64,000 nucleotides of DNA, taken from NCBI GenBank assembly GCA_002787535.1, contig PCXB01000050.1, positions 72,205 to 136,204 on the forward strand, written 5' to 3'. Within the stretch, counting starts at the first letter, position 1, and each line of letters opens with the position of its first letter. Of this stretch, positions 45,163 to 53,887 are shown in pieces. The translations under genes were made by a program, and so were the position numbers. This DNA comes from Deltaproteobacteria bacterium CG11_big_fil_rev_8_21_14_0_20_45_16 (lineage in GTDB: Bacteria > Bdellovibrionota > UBA2394). The notes beneath the pieces were generated by a model that searched no databases, had not been told where the DNA came from, and saw only the letters and a program-made list of their open reading frames with translations.

Positions 45163-45943
45163 AAAGAAAGCTCTTATTGAAGGTGTTTTGTTTGCTTCGA
45201 CGCATCCAGTTTCGGCCAAGACTTTGGCAGAAGTGCTAGAGTTTGAGGTAGAAGATGTAAAAAACATCATTGGCGAAATGCAGGAAGACTATGCGCAAGA
45301 CTGGCGAGGAATCTGGCTAACCGTCGTGGCCGGAGGCTATCAGCTTCGAACAAAACCAGAATTAAAAGAGACGATGGCTAAATTCTATGAAAGAAAGCCC
45401 CCTCGTTTGAGCCAAGCTATGCTGGAGACCATGGCAATCATCGCCTACAAGCAGCCTGTAACACGTCCGGAGATTGATCGGATACGAGGCGTTGATTCAT
45501 CGGGCGTATTAAAAAGTCTCTTGGATCGCGAGCTTGTGGAAATGCGTGGACGAAGTGAGTCGGTGGGTAATCCTGTCTTGTATGCGACGACACCGAAGTT
45601 TCTTGAATGGTTTCAGATCAATTCCTTAGGCGATTTACCTCCGCTAACAGAGATAGAAGCTTTAAATGTTATGGCGGAGGAAGGCTCAGAGAATCTTTTG
45701 CAACTTCTAAACAAAGATGAGGGCTTGAGTGTTGAGGACCTTCGCGATTTGGATGATACCTTATTGGATGTCGCCCGAACGCACCGACGAATTCAGTTGG
45801 ATGAGAAGGAAGATGCCGATGAAGCTGTTTCGGCCGTAGGGGAAGAGACAAGCGAATTGCAAACATCCATGCCGGTTGAATTGTTAATGGAAAATCTTCG
45901 GGTTTCGCCAGAAGACCCATCTTTCCAGTCTAAAAGTATTTAG
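45152..45943 (+). CDS. scpB: Segregation and condensation protein B
   Basis: ScpB forms dimers of tandem winged helices that bind ScpA in the condensin complex. Seen motifs: EGVLFASTHPVSAKTLAEVL, GGYQLRTKPELKETM, the hallmark LSQAMLETMAIIAYKQPVTR and IRGVDSSGVLKSLLDRELVE, then GRSESVGNPVLYATTPKFLEWF. A poorly conserved acidic C-terminal tail of about 75 residues extends beyond the core. The gene overlaps scpA, and ends one base from a convergent gene. Confidence 0.94.
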   Translation: MSLEKKALIEGVLFASTHPVSAKTLAEVLEFEVEDVKNIIGEMQEDYAQDWRGIWLTVVAGGYQLRTKPELKETMAKFYERKPPRLSQAMLETMAIIAYKQPVTRPEIDRIRGVDSSGVLKSLLDRELVEMRGRSESVGNPVLYATTPKFLEWFQINSLGDLPPLTEIEALNVMAEEGSENLLQLLNKDEGLSVEDLRDLDDTLLDVARTHRRIQLDEKEDADEAVSAVGEETSELQTSMPVELLMENLRVSPEDPSFQSKSI

Positions 45944-45944
45944 T

Positions 45945-47009
45945 TTACCGTCTTGGCGAATGATAGAAAAAATGTTCTTGAGATTGATAAACATCCATAA
46001 GAGTCGTCAGTAAATCCATTTGGCCTGTTAGAAATAGAGATTGATATAAACTTAGGCCTTCGTAGTCGGTCCCCTTGGGAAGGGCGAGACAAAACTCCAT
46101 TGGACTCATTTGGGAGATTAACTTTTTAAGTTTATCTTCGGCTTGTTCAGGATTCTTTCCTTTGACAAGTCGGCTAAGAGTTTGTGCTGCCTGACTAAGC
46201 CGTATCTCCATCTGAGCTTCGAAACTAAAGATCCCGCGTGGAAGCTTGCGCTTTGATGGATGCTGGTCGGCGGTCAAATTGTAAATGTTAAAGTACTCTT
46301 CTAGAAGTGGACCAGCATTCGAGTCGGGCATGTTCTCCGCGAGCAATCTGATCGCGTGTTCGATTTTTTCAAGAAAATAGCGAGCCCGGATATTCTTTGC
46401 CTCGTCGATGCCAAAGAGATCACGATGGAGTTGATTGGGAAGGCCTTCGTCTTCGGTAAGTGGAAAGGCCTGGGCGAATCTCTGGTATTGAAGACTGAGT
46501 CTTTCTAGCATATTCGCTTCCCCTGAAGCGCTAGGGACCATTCTATGAGCGTAATAGAATGCCTCTGCCTCTGCCTGACTTAAGAGGCGGTGGAAAACAG
46601 AATTAAAACTCCGAATTTGTTGTAAAGCCATCTGTAAGTCCGCCGCGTTGTGGTTTTTACGAACATTAGAAATCAGTTTAAGCTCTTCGGCGTGGGCTAA
46701 ATTTGTGGCCTTTTTTAGAATGTCCACGTTAGGAAAAAGAAAATAAATCCCAGGGATGGTTTGATAGAGGGCAACGAAGCGATCGAGGGCAAACTGACTG
46801 GCGTCTAAACGCTCAAGTTGATCTAAATGTTCATCAACGCTTTGAGGGTCAGCCCTAACGACCGCTTGACGAAAACCAGCGCTCAAGGATTTCATTTCTT
46901 CCGAGCAAGCAGAAAGAATATCGCGGGCTCTTGCTTCGGAAAGGAGGCATAGAAAAACTATGATACTAAGGCCAACTTTTGAAAAAAATCGCAACCATCT
47001 CCCTGACAT
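45945..47009 (-). CDS. Exported alpha-helical protein of unknown function
   Basis: I do not recognise a family. The 354-residue product has a typical signal peptide (basic MSGRWLRFFSK, hydrophobic core, likely cleavage after EARA) and a mature part that looks almost wholly helical, with repeated amphipathic stretches and few glycines, suggesting a periplasmic helical-repeat protein. It has two cysteines (LSACSEE and EFCLALP). It is convergent with scpB and separated from the M3 peptidase gene upstream by 115 bases, in which I see no clear element. Confidence 0.7.
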   Translation of the reverse strand: MSGRWLRFFSKVGLSIIVFLCLLSEARARDILSACSEEMKSLSAGFRQAVVRADPQSVDEHLDQLERLDASQFALDRFVALYQTIPGIYFLFPNVDILKKATNLAHAEELKLISNVRKNHNAADLQMALQQIRSFNSVFHRLLSQAEAEAFYYAHRMVPSASGEANMLERLSLQYQRFAQAFPLTEDEGLPNQLHRDLFGIDEAKNIRARYFLEKIEHAIRLLAENMPDSNAGPLLEEYFNIYNLTADQHPSKRKLPRGIFSFEAQMEIRLSQAAQTLSRLVKGKNPEQAEDKLKKLISQMSPMEFCLALPKGTDYEGLSLYQSLFLTGQMDLLTTLMDVYQSQEHFFYHSPRR

Positions 47010-47124
47010 TCGTTCTATTCAAGACGATAAAAAGTCTCTATGACAAGGTTTATTGTGCCGAGCGTCATTTTTTCTAAATAGATTTAAATGGGGCTCACAT
47101 TTAAAAGTTAATTATATTCATCAC

Positions 47125-49113
47125 TTAAGCTGAGCCTAGAAGTTCATTAAAGAAGGCTTCATCGGAGGGTTCTCGGCGCAAAAAGGCTTTGAGGGATTCG
47201 TTTTCATCCCGGGAACCTCCCGGTTCATAGATCTCTTGGCGTAATCGTCGACCCGTCGCATGATCAAGAATTCCCGTTTTTTTAAATTCAGAAAACAGAT
47301 CTGCCGCCATGACGTCAGCCCAGGCGTAGCCATAGTAGCCGGATGCATAGTTGGTCATATGGCCCCATCCAGCGGCAAAAGCCGTTTGCTGGGGGAGGGG
47401 TAAAAAAACAGATGAGATAATTTTATTAGAAATCGCAATGGAATCTTTATCACGTCCTTCTCGATGCATTTCGATATCGGATTTGGCAAGGGCGACCTGT
47501 CTCAAATAAAATAATGCGCTTCCTGATTTGCGGGCTTGATTCATCTTGTCGATTAGCGCTTTGCTTAAGGTATCCGAATTTCTCTCATAGTGTCGCGCGA
47601 AACTTTGCAAGACCTCAGCGTCCCAAATCCAGTTTTCGAGAACTTGAGAGGGTGCTTCGACAAAATCCCAAGCGACACTCGTACCGGAAAATGCCGCGTA
47701 CTTGGCTCGAGTTAATAGGCCGTGCAAAATATGACCGAACTCATGAAATAAGGTTTCGACCTCGGCATGAGGAATGAGAGACGGGCGGTCCTTGCTTGGA
47801 CGTGGGAAGTTGCAAACCATGGCGGAGACGGGACGTTGATAACGACCGTCGTGCAGTTGTTTACCATCGATGAGGCCGAAAGCCGCCGCATGATTATATT
47901 TGCCTTCGCGAGGATGAAGATCCAGATAGAAATAACCCAGGCCTTCGCCGGATTCATCAACAACTTTAAATAAACGGACTTCCTCATGCCAGCGGTAGAA
48001 ACTTCCCGCTTTCTGCTCTTCCATCTTGATGCCGAAGAGCTTTCTTATCAATTCAAACATCCCATCAATAACTTGGTTTAATGGAAAATACTCTTTTATC
48101 GTCTGCGAATTAACGTCAAAATTTTGCTTTTTATAGAGAGAACTATAAAAATAGTAATCCCAGATATGAATTTCGGCTTGTAAATCCTTGGTTGTTTCTA
48201 TCTTTAAATCTTGAAGCTTTTTCAGCTCGCTGTCAGCTTGCGCGCGTAATCGGGATTCAAGATGATCCAAAAAAGCCTGAACTTTTTCGGGAGTTTGAGC
48301 CATTCGTTTTTCTAAGACATAGTGGTTCCAGGACTGGTAGCCTAGCCGCTCGGCAATTTCTTGTCGGAGCTGTAACATTTCGTTCAATAGCTTCGAATTC
48401 TCTTGGGCCGCGGTATTATTTTTTTTGATAAAAAGCTCTCGTCTCAAGTTTTCGTCATGAGCGTGCTCCATAACTGGAAGAAACTCTGGATATTCCAGGC
48501 TGATTCGATAGCGACCCTCTAGGTCTCTTTCGAGGGATTCAATAAAGCTTGGTTCTAAACCTTCGAGCTGATCCAGAGTGGCATAGAGACAATCATTATA
48601 CTCCTGAATGTTTTTACTAAAGTGAGTCTCGATCTCACTTAACTTCTTCTGAAGTCGCTTAAGCTCCATGCGTTCGATTTCGGGTAAGTGCATACCAAGT
48701 CTTCGGTAGTCCTTAAGTCTTTCTTCTAGGAGCTTTTTCTCTTCGCCTCCCAAGCCCGTGGCTTTTTTGGCAAAGGCTTCTGTAACTTTAAATAAGCCCT
48801 CATCATAAGCCCTCTCAATGCACCAAGCCTGAAAAGCTACCTGAACTTCTCGCGCAGCCTCGCGAACATCTGGGTCTGGATGGACGTTTTGTAAGAAATA
48901 GATTCTCCCGAATATTTGTCCTTCATCAAAATCAAGATCGTCAATGGCTCTTAAGCTCGATTCAAGCGTAACATCGGCTAAATTTTGACTTCCAATTCGC
49001 TTCGTAAGCTCTTGGCTCATGGCCAGTAGTTTCTCCCCACTCTTGCGTATTTCTTCAGCGGTGGTTTCAAATGGGGGCAGACTTAAAACATTGGCTGGTT
49101 CTTGGATTTTCAT
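47125..49113 (-). CDS. M3-family zinc oligopeptidase
   Basis: A thimet-type (M3) metallopeptidase that probably degrades short peptides in the cytoplasm; no signal peptide is seen. The zinc motif is LFHEFGHILHGLL (HExxH), with the third ligand expected in FSGTSVAWDFVEAPSQVLENW just downstream, a pattern shared by OpdA/Dcp-type enzymes. The long helical N-terminal half and the YGYAWADVMAADLFSEF C-terminal block agree with the family. The track begins at a TTG (49152); the ATG at 49113 follows AGGATAGGG and is preferred, giving about 662 residues. Confidence 0.9.
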   Translation of the reverse strand: MKIQEPANVLSLPPFETTAEEIRKSGEKLLAMSQELTKRIGSQNLADVTLESSLRAIDDLDFDEGQIFGRIYFLQNVHPDPDVREAAREVQVAFQAWCIERAYDEGLFKVTEAFAKKATGLGGEEKKLLEERLKDYRRLGMHLPEIERMELKRLQKKLSEIETHFSKNIQEYNDCLYATLDQLEGLEPSFIESLERDLEGRYRISLEYPEFLPVMEHAHDENLRRELFIKKNNTAAQENSKLLNEMLQLRQEIAERLGYQSWNHYVLEKRMAQTPEKVQAFLDHLESRLRAQADSELKKLQDLKIETTKDLQAEIHIWDYYFYSSLYKKQNFDVNSQTIKEYFPLNQVIDGMFELIRKLFGIKMEEQKAGSFYRWHEEVRLFKVVDESGEGLGYFYLDLHPREGKYNHAAAFGLIDGKQLHDGRYQRPVSAMVCNFPRPSKDRPSLIPHAEVETLFHEFGHILHGLLTRAKYAAFSGTSVAWDFVEAPSQVLENWIWDAEVLQSFARHYERNSDTLSKALIDKMNQARKSGSALFYLRQVALAKSDIEMHREGRDKDSIAISNKIISSVFLPLPQQTAFAAGWGHMTNYASGYYGYAWADVMAADLFSEFKKTGILDHATGRRLRQEIYEPGGSRDENESLKAFLRREPSDEAFFNELLGSA

Positions 49114-49197
49114 TGACCCTATCCTAGCAGGAGCCTGACGAATCTTCTTCAAAAAATCGCCAAGACATTTTGAGGCAAGTCAGAATATTATCAGAGG

Positions 49198-50199
49198 ATG
49201 GAGCTAGAGAGCTGCCTTGATATATTAACTGAGAAAAAGCTTGTGACGCAGGTTCCCACAGAGGCCCTCGAAGTTGAGAGGCTGCCCGGTGATGCAAGCA
49301 ATCGGGAATACGCGAGACTTAAAGAGGTTGCTACTTCAAAAAGCTTTATCCTTATGATTATGAACGAAAAGGAAGCCTTCAAATCGGAGGAAGCCGGAGC
49401 GACGGGGCAAAGTTCTGACGAACTGGACTTTGTTGCGATCGGAAGGGATTGGATCCGAGCGGGAATTAAAGTGCCGCAAATCTACTATGTAGATGAGAAG
49501 AGCCGTTTTTTATTATTAGAGGATTTTGGAAATGAACTTCTTTATGGACGGCGCCAGAAGGAATCGGCCATCCATTTGTACGAAGCAGCAATGAGAGAGC
49601 TGATCAAGATTCAAAAACTACAGCCTTTCGATCGAATTACGAAAAGGAAATTTTCGAAAGAATTGTTGATTTGGGAGTTTGAACATTTTCGTGAATATGC
49701 CCTTGAAAAGCGAGGGGTGGTTCTAAACGAAGGTCAATCGAATGTTCTCAAAAATTTTTTTGAGTCTAGTGTAAATTGTATTCTTAAAATTCCTGAGACC
49801 GTAACGCATCGTGATTATCATTCCAAAAATATTATGGTTCTGACGGATGATAAAATCGGAATTATTGATTTTCAGGATGCTCTGATGGGCCCCTACACTT
49901 ATGACCTTGCGTCTCTATTGCGGGACTCCTATGTTCGACTAACCGACCAGGAGGAACAAAAGTTAATTCAAATTTATGAATCTGAGTCAGGTCGAAAGGT
50001 GGATTTGGAAGCCTTTGCAATAAGTAGCCTTCAGCGAAATATGAAAGCTGTTGGAAGATTTTTTTATATCTCAATGGTTAAGCACAAGGCGACTCATTTG
50101 CCCTATGTGCTTCCGACAATGAAACGAATTTTGAAGAGCTTAGAAGATATTGGCGAAGGGGAGCTTAAAAGGATTTTGGAGAATGTATCGTGGGAGTAG
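49198..50199 (+). CDS. amgK: Sugar kinase of the aminoglycoside-phosphotransferase fold, probable AmgK
   Basis: AmgK phosphorylates MurNAc and GlcNAc at the anomeric position in the cell-wall recycling route described in Pseudomonas. The 333-residue protein has a kinase-like fold: VERLPGDASNREYARL near the start, LLLEDFGNELLY, the catalytic THRDYHSKNIMVL (about residue 202; HxDxxxxN pattern) and metal-binding GIIDFQDALMGPYTYDLASLL (about 222). The DFQDAxxGPxxYDLASLL string is typical of AmgK. The following gene is murU, with a 10-base overlap, which is the known partner. Confidence 0.86.
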   Translation: MELESCLDILTEKKLVTQVPTEALEVERLPGDASNREYARLKEVATSKSFILMIMNEKEAFKSEEAGATGQSSDELDFVAIGRDWIRAGIKVPQIYYVDEKSRFLLLEDFGNELLYGRRQKESAIHLYEAAMRELIKIQKLQPFDRITKRKFSKELLIWEFEHFREYALEKRGVVLNEGQSNVLKNFFESSVNCILKIPETVTHRDYHSKNIMVLTDDKIGIIDFQDALMGPYTYDLASLLRDSYVRLTDQEEQKLIQIYESESGRKVDLEAFAISSLQRNMKAVGRFFYISMVKHKATHLPYVLPTMKRILKSLEDIGEGELKRILENVSWE

Positions 50200-50882
50200 A
50201 GGCGGCATTCATTTTGGCGGCTGGACGTGGAGAGCGTTTGCGACCTCTTACGGATTTTCATCCAAAGCCTCTGATCAAAATAAAAACCAAACCGATTCTT
50301 GAATACGTCTTAGACAATCTTCGCCCGTTGGGTTTGAAGCGAGTTGTTCTGAATGCCTGGCATTTTGCTGATCAGATTGAAGCTTTCGCCGATGAGGCCC
50401 GGTCGAAATTTCCATTCGAGATTTTGGTGTCTACCGAAAGTGAGCTGCTTGGTACAGGTGGCGGCTTGAAGAAAGCCCTTCCTTTGGTAGGAAAGGCTCC
50501 CTTCCTTATGATGAATGGAGATTGTATTTGGAAAGGCGACCTACAACTTTGGATGAAAAAAATCCCTTCAAATATTGAGGCTAGCTGGGTTTTGATAGAG
50601 CCTCAGGCCGAACAAACACTGATAGGATTTGATGGCGGAGAACTTTGTCAAATTGGGGAGCTTTGGAAATCAAGGGAGCCTAGTCATAGAGGTTGTTTTT
50701 CGGGAATTCAGCTGATTTCAAGAATTTTTGACGAATCCCTTCCGGCTAAGGGGTGTATCATTAGGGATTATTGGATCCCAAGACTTCAGAAATCGGCCAA
50801 ACTTGGGGTTGAGATGGATCTTCTTTCTGCTTGGGAGGATCTAGGCACTCCTGAAAGGCTAAGAGTCTTCGAGGGGAGCTAG
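50190..50882 (+). CDS. murU: Nucleotidyltransferase, probable N-acetylmuramate-1-phosphate uridylyltransferase MurU
   Basis: MurU makes UDP-MurNAc from MurNAc-1-phosphate, bypassing MurA and MurB. The 230-residue protein has the sugar-nucleotidyltransferase start FILAAGRGERLRPLT, the lysine-containing HPKPLIKIKTKPILEY, LLGTGGGLKKAL, and FLMMNGDCIW (metal site Asp). These features also fit general sugar-1-phosphate nucleotidyltransferases; the specific call depends on the overlap with amgK. It starts with GTG. Confidence 0.85.
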   Translation: MGVEAAFILAAGRGERLRPLTDFHPKPLIKIKTKPILEYVLDNLRPLGLKRVVLNAWHFADQIEAFADEARSKFPFEILVSTESELLGTGGGLKKALPLVGKAPFLMMNGDCIWKGDLQLWMKKIPSNIEASWVLIEPQAEQTLIGFDGGELCQIGELWKSREPSHRGCFSGIQLISRIFDESLPAKGCIIRDYWIPRLQKSAKLGVEMDLLSAWEDLGTPERLRVFEGS

Positions 50883-50943
50883 GTGAGTCCGGGCATTGCG
50901 GCCTTGCTTTAGGGCTTTTTCCTTCGTTAAAGTGTCGGAATCT

Positions 50944-51636
50944 ATGTCAAAACTTACAAAAAAGGATCTTCGTTCGCCCGATCAAATTTGGCAGGCATCT
51001 GCCACCACGTTTAGCTGGTTACGTTCCCAATGGATTTGGCTGATTGTTCTTGGGCTTGTAGTTTTTATAGGTTCAACTGGAGCTTTTTTCTATGTTCAGA
51101 GCCAGAAGGCTGAGGAAGCAAAGGCGCAAGCACTCTATGGCGATGCTTTAAGTTTTTTTGAGCAATACAAACTCGAAAAGACTGAGTCGGTACTAAAAGA
51201 ACTTCAGTCCAAGCTTGATGATTTAAAGCTTAAGTTTCCTTCAAGTAAGGCCAATAAGTGGGCAGATGGTGTTCGAGCGAGACTTTTAATCGATCAATCG
51301 AAGGTGGATCCAGCCTTAAGTATTTTATCGGAGTCAAAATCGGGACTTAGCCCGGATGCGAAAGCCTTTATAAGTTATTCGATAGCAGGCATTTCCGAGG
51401 ATGCTGAGCGATGGGATGAAGCCATTAGTAACTATCAAAGTATTCTAGATTTAAAAGACCACCCGCTTAAAAAATGGGCTTTTCTTGGAAAGGCTAGAGC
51501 GCTTGTACACAAGGGCCAGGCCGGTCTGGCGGTCGTACTTTACGATCAATTCATCACGGACTTTCCGAGATCTACCGAAATTTCTAAAGTGCGTGGATTA
51601 CGCGCGATGGCTTCGCAGACCACGGCGAGCAAATAG
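50944..51636 (+). CDS. YfgM-like membrane protein with tetratricopeptide repeats
   Basis: The protein has a short basic cytoplasmic N terminus, one membrane helix (about residues 24-45; WIWLIVLGLVVFIGSTGAFF) and a periplasmic part of TPR-like helical pairs (for example EDAERWDEAISNYQSILDLKDHP and LVHKGQAGLAVVLYDQFITDFP). This topology is that of YfgM/UPF0070 proteins that associate with the SecYEG translocon and periplasmic chaperones in E. coli. The track begins at a TTG (50896); the ATG at 50944 places the helix in the usual position. It sits between murU and proS. Confidence 0.72.
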   Translation: MSKLTKKDLRSPDQIWQASATTFSWLRSQWIWLIVLGLVVFIGSTGAFFYVQSQKAEEAKAQALYGDALSFFEQYKLEKTESVLKELQSKLDDLKLKFPSSKANKWADGVRARLLIDQSKVDPALSILSESKSGLSPDAKAFISYSIAGISEDAERWDEAISNYQSILDLKDHPLKKWAFLGKARALVHKGQAGLAVVLYDQFITDFPRSTEISKVRGLRAMASQTTASK

Positions 51637-51647
51637 GCGGAGCAAAA

Positions 51648-53399
51648 ATGAAATGGAGCCAGGCGCATATTCCTACTTTGAGAGATAAGCCTCAAGAGGC
51701 TGAGGTCATCAGTCATCAATTGATGATGCGCGCCGGATTGATTCGACGGGCGGCGAGCGGTATCTACAGTTATTTACCGCTTGGCTGGCGAGTCATGCGG
51801 AAGTTGGAACAAATCATTCGAGAGGAAATGGATCGTCAGGGCGCTCAAGAAGTTTCGTTGCCTGTCGTACAGCCTCGAGAGCTGTGGGATCAGTCAGGAC
51901 GTTGGGCCTTGTATGGAAAAGAATTGGCCAGGTTTAAAGATCGTCATGAAAATGAGTTTTGTTTGCAGCCCACCTCGGAGGAAGTGATTACAGATTTAGT
52001 TAAACGGGACGTCAAAAGCTACAAGCAGCTGCCCTTAAATCTGTATCAGATTCAAACCAAATTTCGGGATGAAATCCGACCTCGTTTTGGCATTATGCGG
52101 GGCCGGGAATTTATCATGAAGGATGCCTACTCCTTTGACGTCGATGAAGCGTCCGCTCGAAAGGCCTATGCTCAAATGCAAAAAGCCTATCGTCGAATTT
52201 TCACTCGGACGGGATTAGAGTTTCGGCCGGTGGAGGCGGATACAGGAGCGATTGGGGGAAATGATTCCGAAGAATTTATGGTGTTAGCATCCTCGGGGGA
52301 AGACGAGATCATCGCTTGCTCAGCTTGTGATTATGCCGCTAATCAAGAAAAGGCGCGCTCCGTTGTTAAATCGACAAGTCAATTGAGTGCTTCGAGTGTT
52401 GAGGAATTTGCGACGCCTGGCTTAAAAACAATTGACGAATTGGCGAGTTCATTGAACTGCAAGGCATCAGATTTGATGAAGACGATGATCCTTACAAATG
52501 CCGACCAGAAAAAAATTGTTGTTCTCTTGCGTGGCGATCATGAATTGCACCCGATAAAAGCTGCCGCTTTATTGGCGCGGGAAAAAGGAATTGAAGGCGC
52601 TCGGTTGGCTCGCGATGACGAGATGGAGGCTTGGAATCTCCCCAAGGGAAGTCTAGGACCGCATCAGTTTCCCTATCCGCATTTGCTTGTGGTCGACGAT
52701 GCGTTGTCTTTGGAGAGCTCGTATGTCGTTGGGGCCAATCGAGATGGATTTCATCTCCGAAATATGAATTTGGCTCGCGACGCGCGTCCCGTGGACTTGA
52801 AAGCCTGCATTCGCGTTGTTCATGAAGGCGAGGCCTGCGTCCGATGTGGCAAAGAATTGAAATCCTTTCGAGGAATTGAAGTCGGTCATGTTTTTTATTT
52901 GGGCACGAAGTATTCTAAGGCTATGTCGCTCAAGATAACCCTTGAAAACGGTAAGGAGACGGATGCCGAGATGGGTTGCTATGGTATCGGAGTCGGACGG
53001 ACCATGGCTGCTTGCATTGAGCAAAACTATGATGATTCAGGCATCTGTTGGCCCCTCAGCCTTGCGCCTTACCAGATCGGAATTATTTCGTTGGATGATG
53101 GCGAAGTGGCTGATCAGGCGGCCAAACTTTATCAATATTTTTCGGATCAGGCATTGGATGTTCTTTGGGACGATCGCAGCGTATCGCCCGGGGTAAAATT
53201 TAAAGATATGGAGTTGATTGGTATTCCCTATCAGATCATTCTAGGTTCCAAAGGATTAAAGAATTCTCAGATGGAAGTTAAAATTCGAAGGGGTAATCAA
53301 AAGCAAATGATTCCCATGGATTCTGTAGGGTCTCATATACTTCAGCTATTACAAGCAGAGCGGGATGAGATCGCCAAAAAATTGGAGTTGATACCGTGA
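51648..53399 (+). CDS. proS: Prolyl-tRNA synthetase, bacterial type
   Basis: ProRS charges tRNA-Pro. The 583-residue protein is the bacterial form with an editing (INS) domain between class II motifs 2 and 3. Visible: AGLIRRAASGIYSYLPLGWRV, motif 2 PTSEEVITDLVKRDVKSY and FRDEIRPRFGIMRGREFIMKDAYSFD, the insertion region from about residue 225 to 405, motif 3 GCYGIGVGRTMAACIEQ and the C-terminal anticodon-binding domain. The ATG follows GGAGCAAA. Its end overlaps the next gene by 4 bases (GTGA). Confidence 0.96.
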   Translation: MKWSQAHIPTLRDKPQEAEVISHQLMMRAGLIRRAASGIYSYLPLGWRVMRKLEQIIREEMDRQGAQEVSLPVVQPRELWDQSGRWALYGKELARFKDRHENEFCLQPTSEEVITDLVKRDVKSYKQLPLNLYQIQTKFRDEIRPRFGIMRGREFIMKDAYSFDVDEASARKAYAQMQKAYRRIFTRTGLEFRPVEADTGAIGGNDSEEFMVLASSGEDEIIACSACDYAANQEKARSVVKSTSQLSASSVEEFATPGLKTIDELASSLNCKASDLMKTMILTNADQKKIVVLLRGDHELHPIKAAALLAREKGIEGARLARDDEMEAWNLPKGSLGPHQFPYPHLLVVDDALSLESSYVVGANRDGFHLRNMNLARDARPVDLKACIRVVHEGEACVRCGKELKSFRGIEVGHVFYLGTKYSKAMSLKITLENGKETDAEMGCYGIGVGRTMAACIEQNYDDSGICWPLSLAPYQIGIISLDDGEVADQAAKLYQYFSDQALDVLWDDRSVSPGVKFKDMELIGIPYQIILGSKGLKNSQMEVKIRRGNQKQMIPMDSVGSHILQLLQAERDEIAKKLELIP

Positions 53400-53887
53400 G
53401 ATTCTTGAGCTTTGCATTATTGATTATGGTTCTCGGCGAGGGTCAGTCTCGGGCTGCTAACTTTTCAGTGGGTGGTTCTGGGGGTATGGAGTTTCCATTT
53501 TGGCATACCGAGCGAATGGATCCTGGGCTACGTGCTGAGGGTTTTTACCGTATTGATCCCTATGAAGTTCGTTTCGATTATTCTTACTTACAAGTGCATT
53601 ATTATTCCGTTCTCTTGGCGAAGAAGTTTTTCTTCACGCAGGACGATATTCGTCCCTTTGTGGAGGCCGCTTTGGGTCCTTGTTTTGTTAATACGCCTCA
53701 CAAAGGTCTTGGTTATGGAATCAGTCCGGAGATAAGTTTGGGTGCTGAATTAGGGATCAATGAACATTTTTCAAGTTCCCTGACGATGCGTTATTCGGCT
53801 TACTGGTATTTTGGAGACACAAAGAGTGGGACCATGGAAGCCAATCACGGACTTTCTGTTGTGGCGGGCATTAGTTTATGGTTTTGA
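53396..53887 (+). CDS. Small outer-membrane beta-barrel-like protein
   Basis: The 163-residue product has a signal peptide (cleavage probably after SRAA) and a mature part of alternating hydrophobic residues typical of beta strands (VRFDYSYLQVHYYSVLLA, LGYGISPEISLGAELGI, SSLTMRYSAYWYFG), ending in SVVAGISLWF. The C-terminal phenylalanine is the classic signal for barrel insertion. I infer an eight-stranded outer-membrane barrel of the OmpW/OmpX kind; there is no specific homology I can name. It starts with a GTG overlapping the proS stop and overlaps the next gene by 10 bases. Confidence 0.7.
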   Translation: MRFLSFALLIMVLGEGQSRAANFSVGGSGGMEFPFWHTERMDPGLRAEGFYRIDPYEVRFDYSYLQVHYYSVLLAKKFFFTQDDIRPFVEAALGPCFVNTPHKGLGYGISPEISLGAELGINEHFSSSLTMRYSAYWYFGDTKSGTMEANHGLSVVAGISLWF

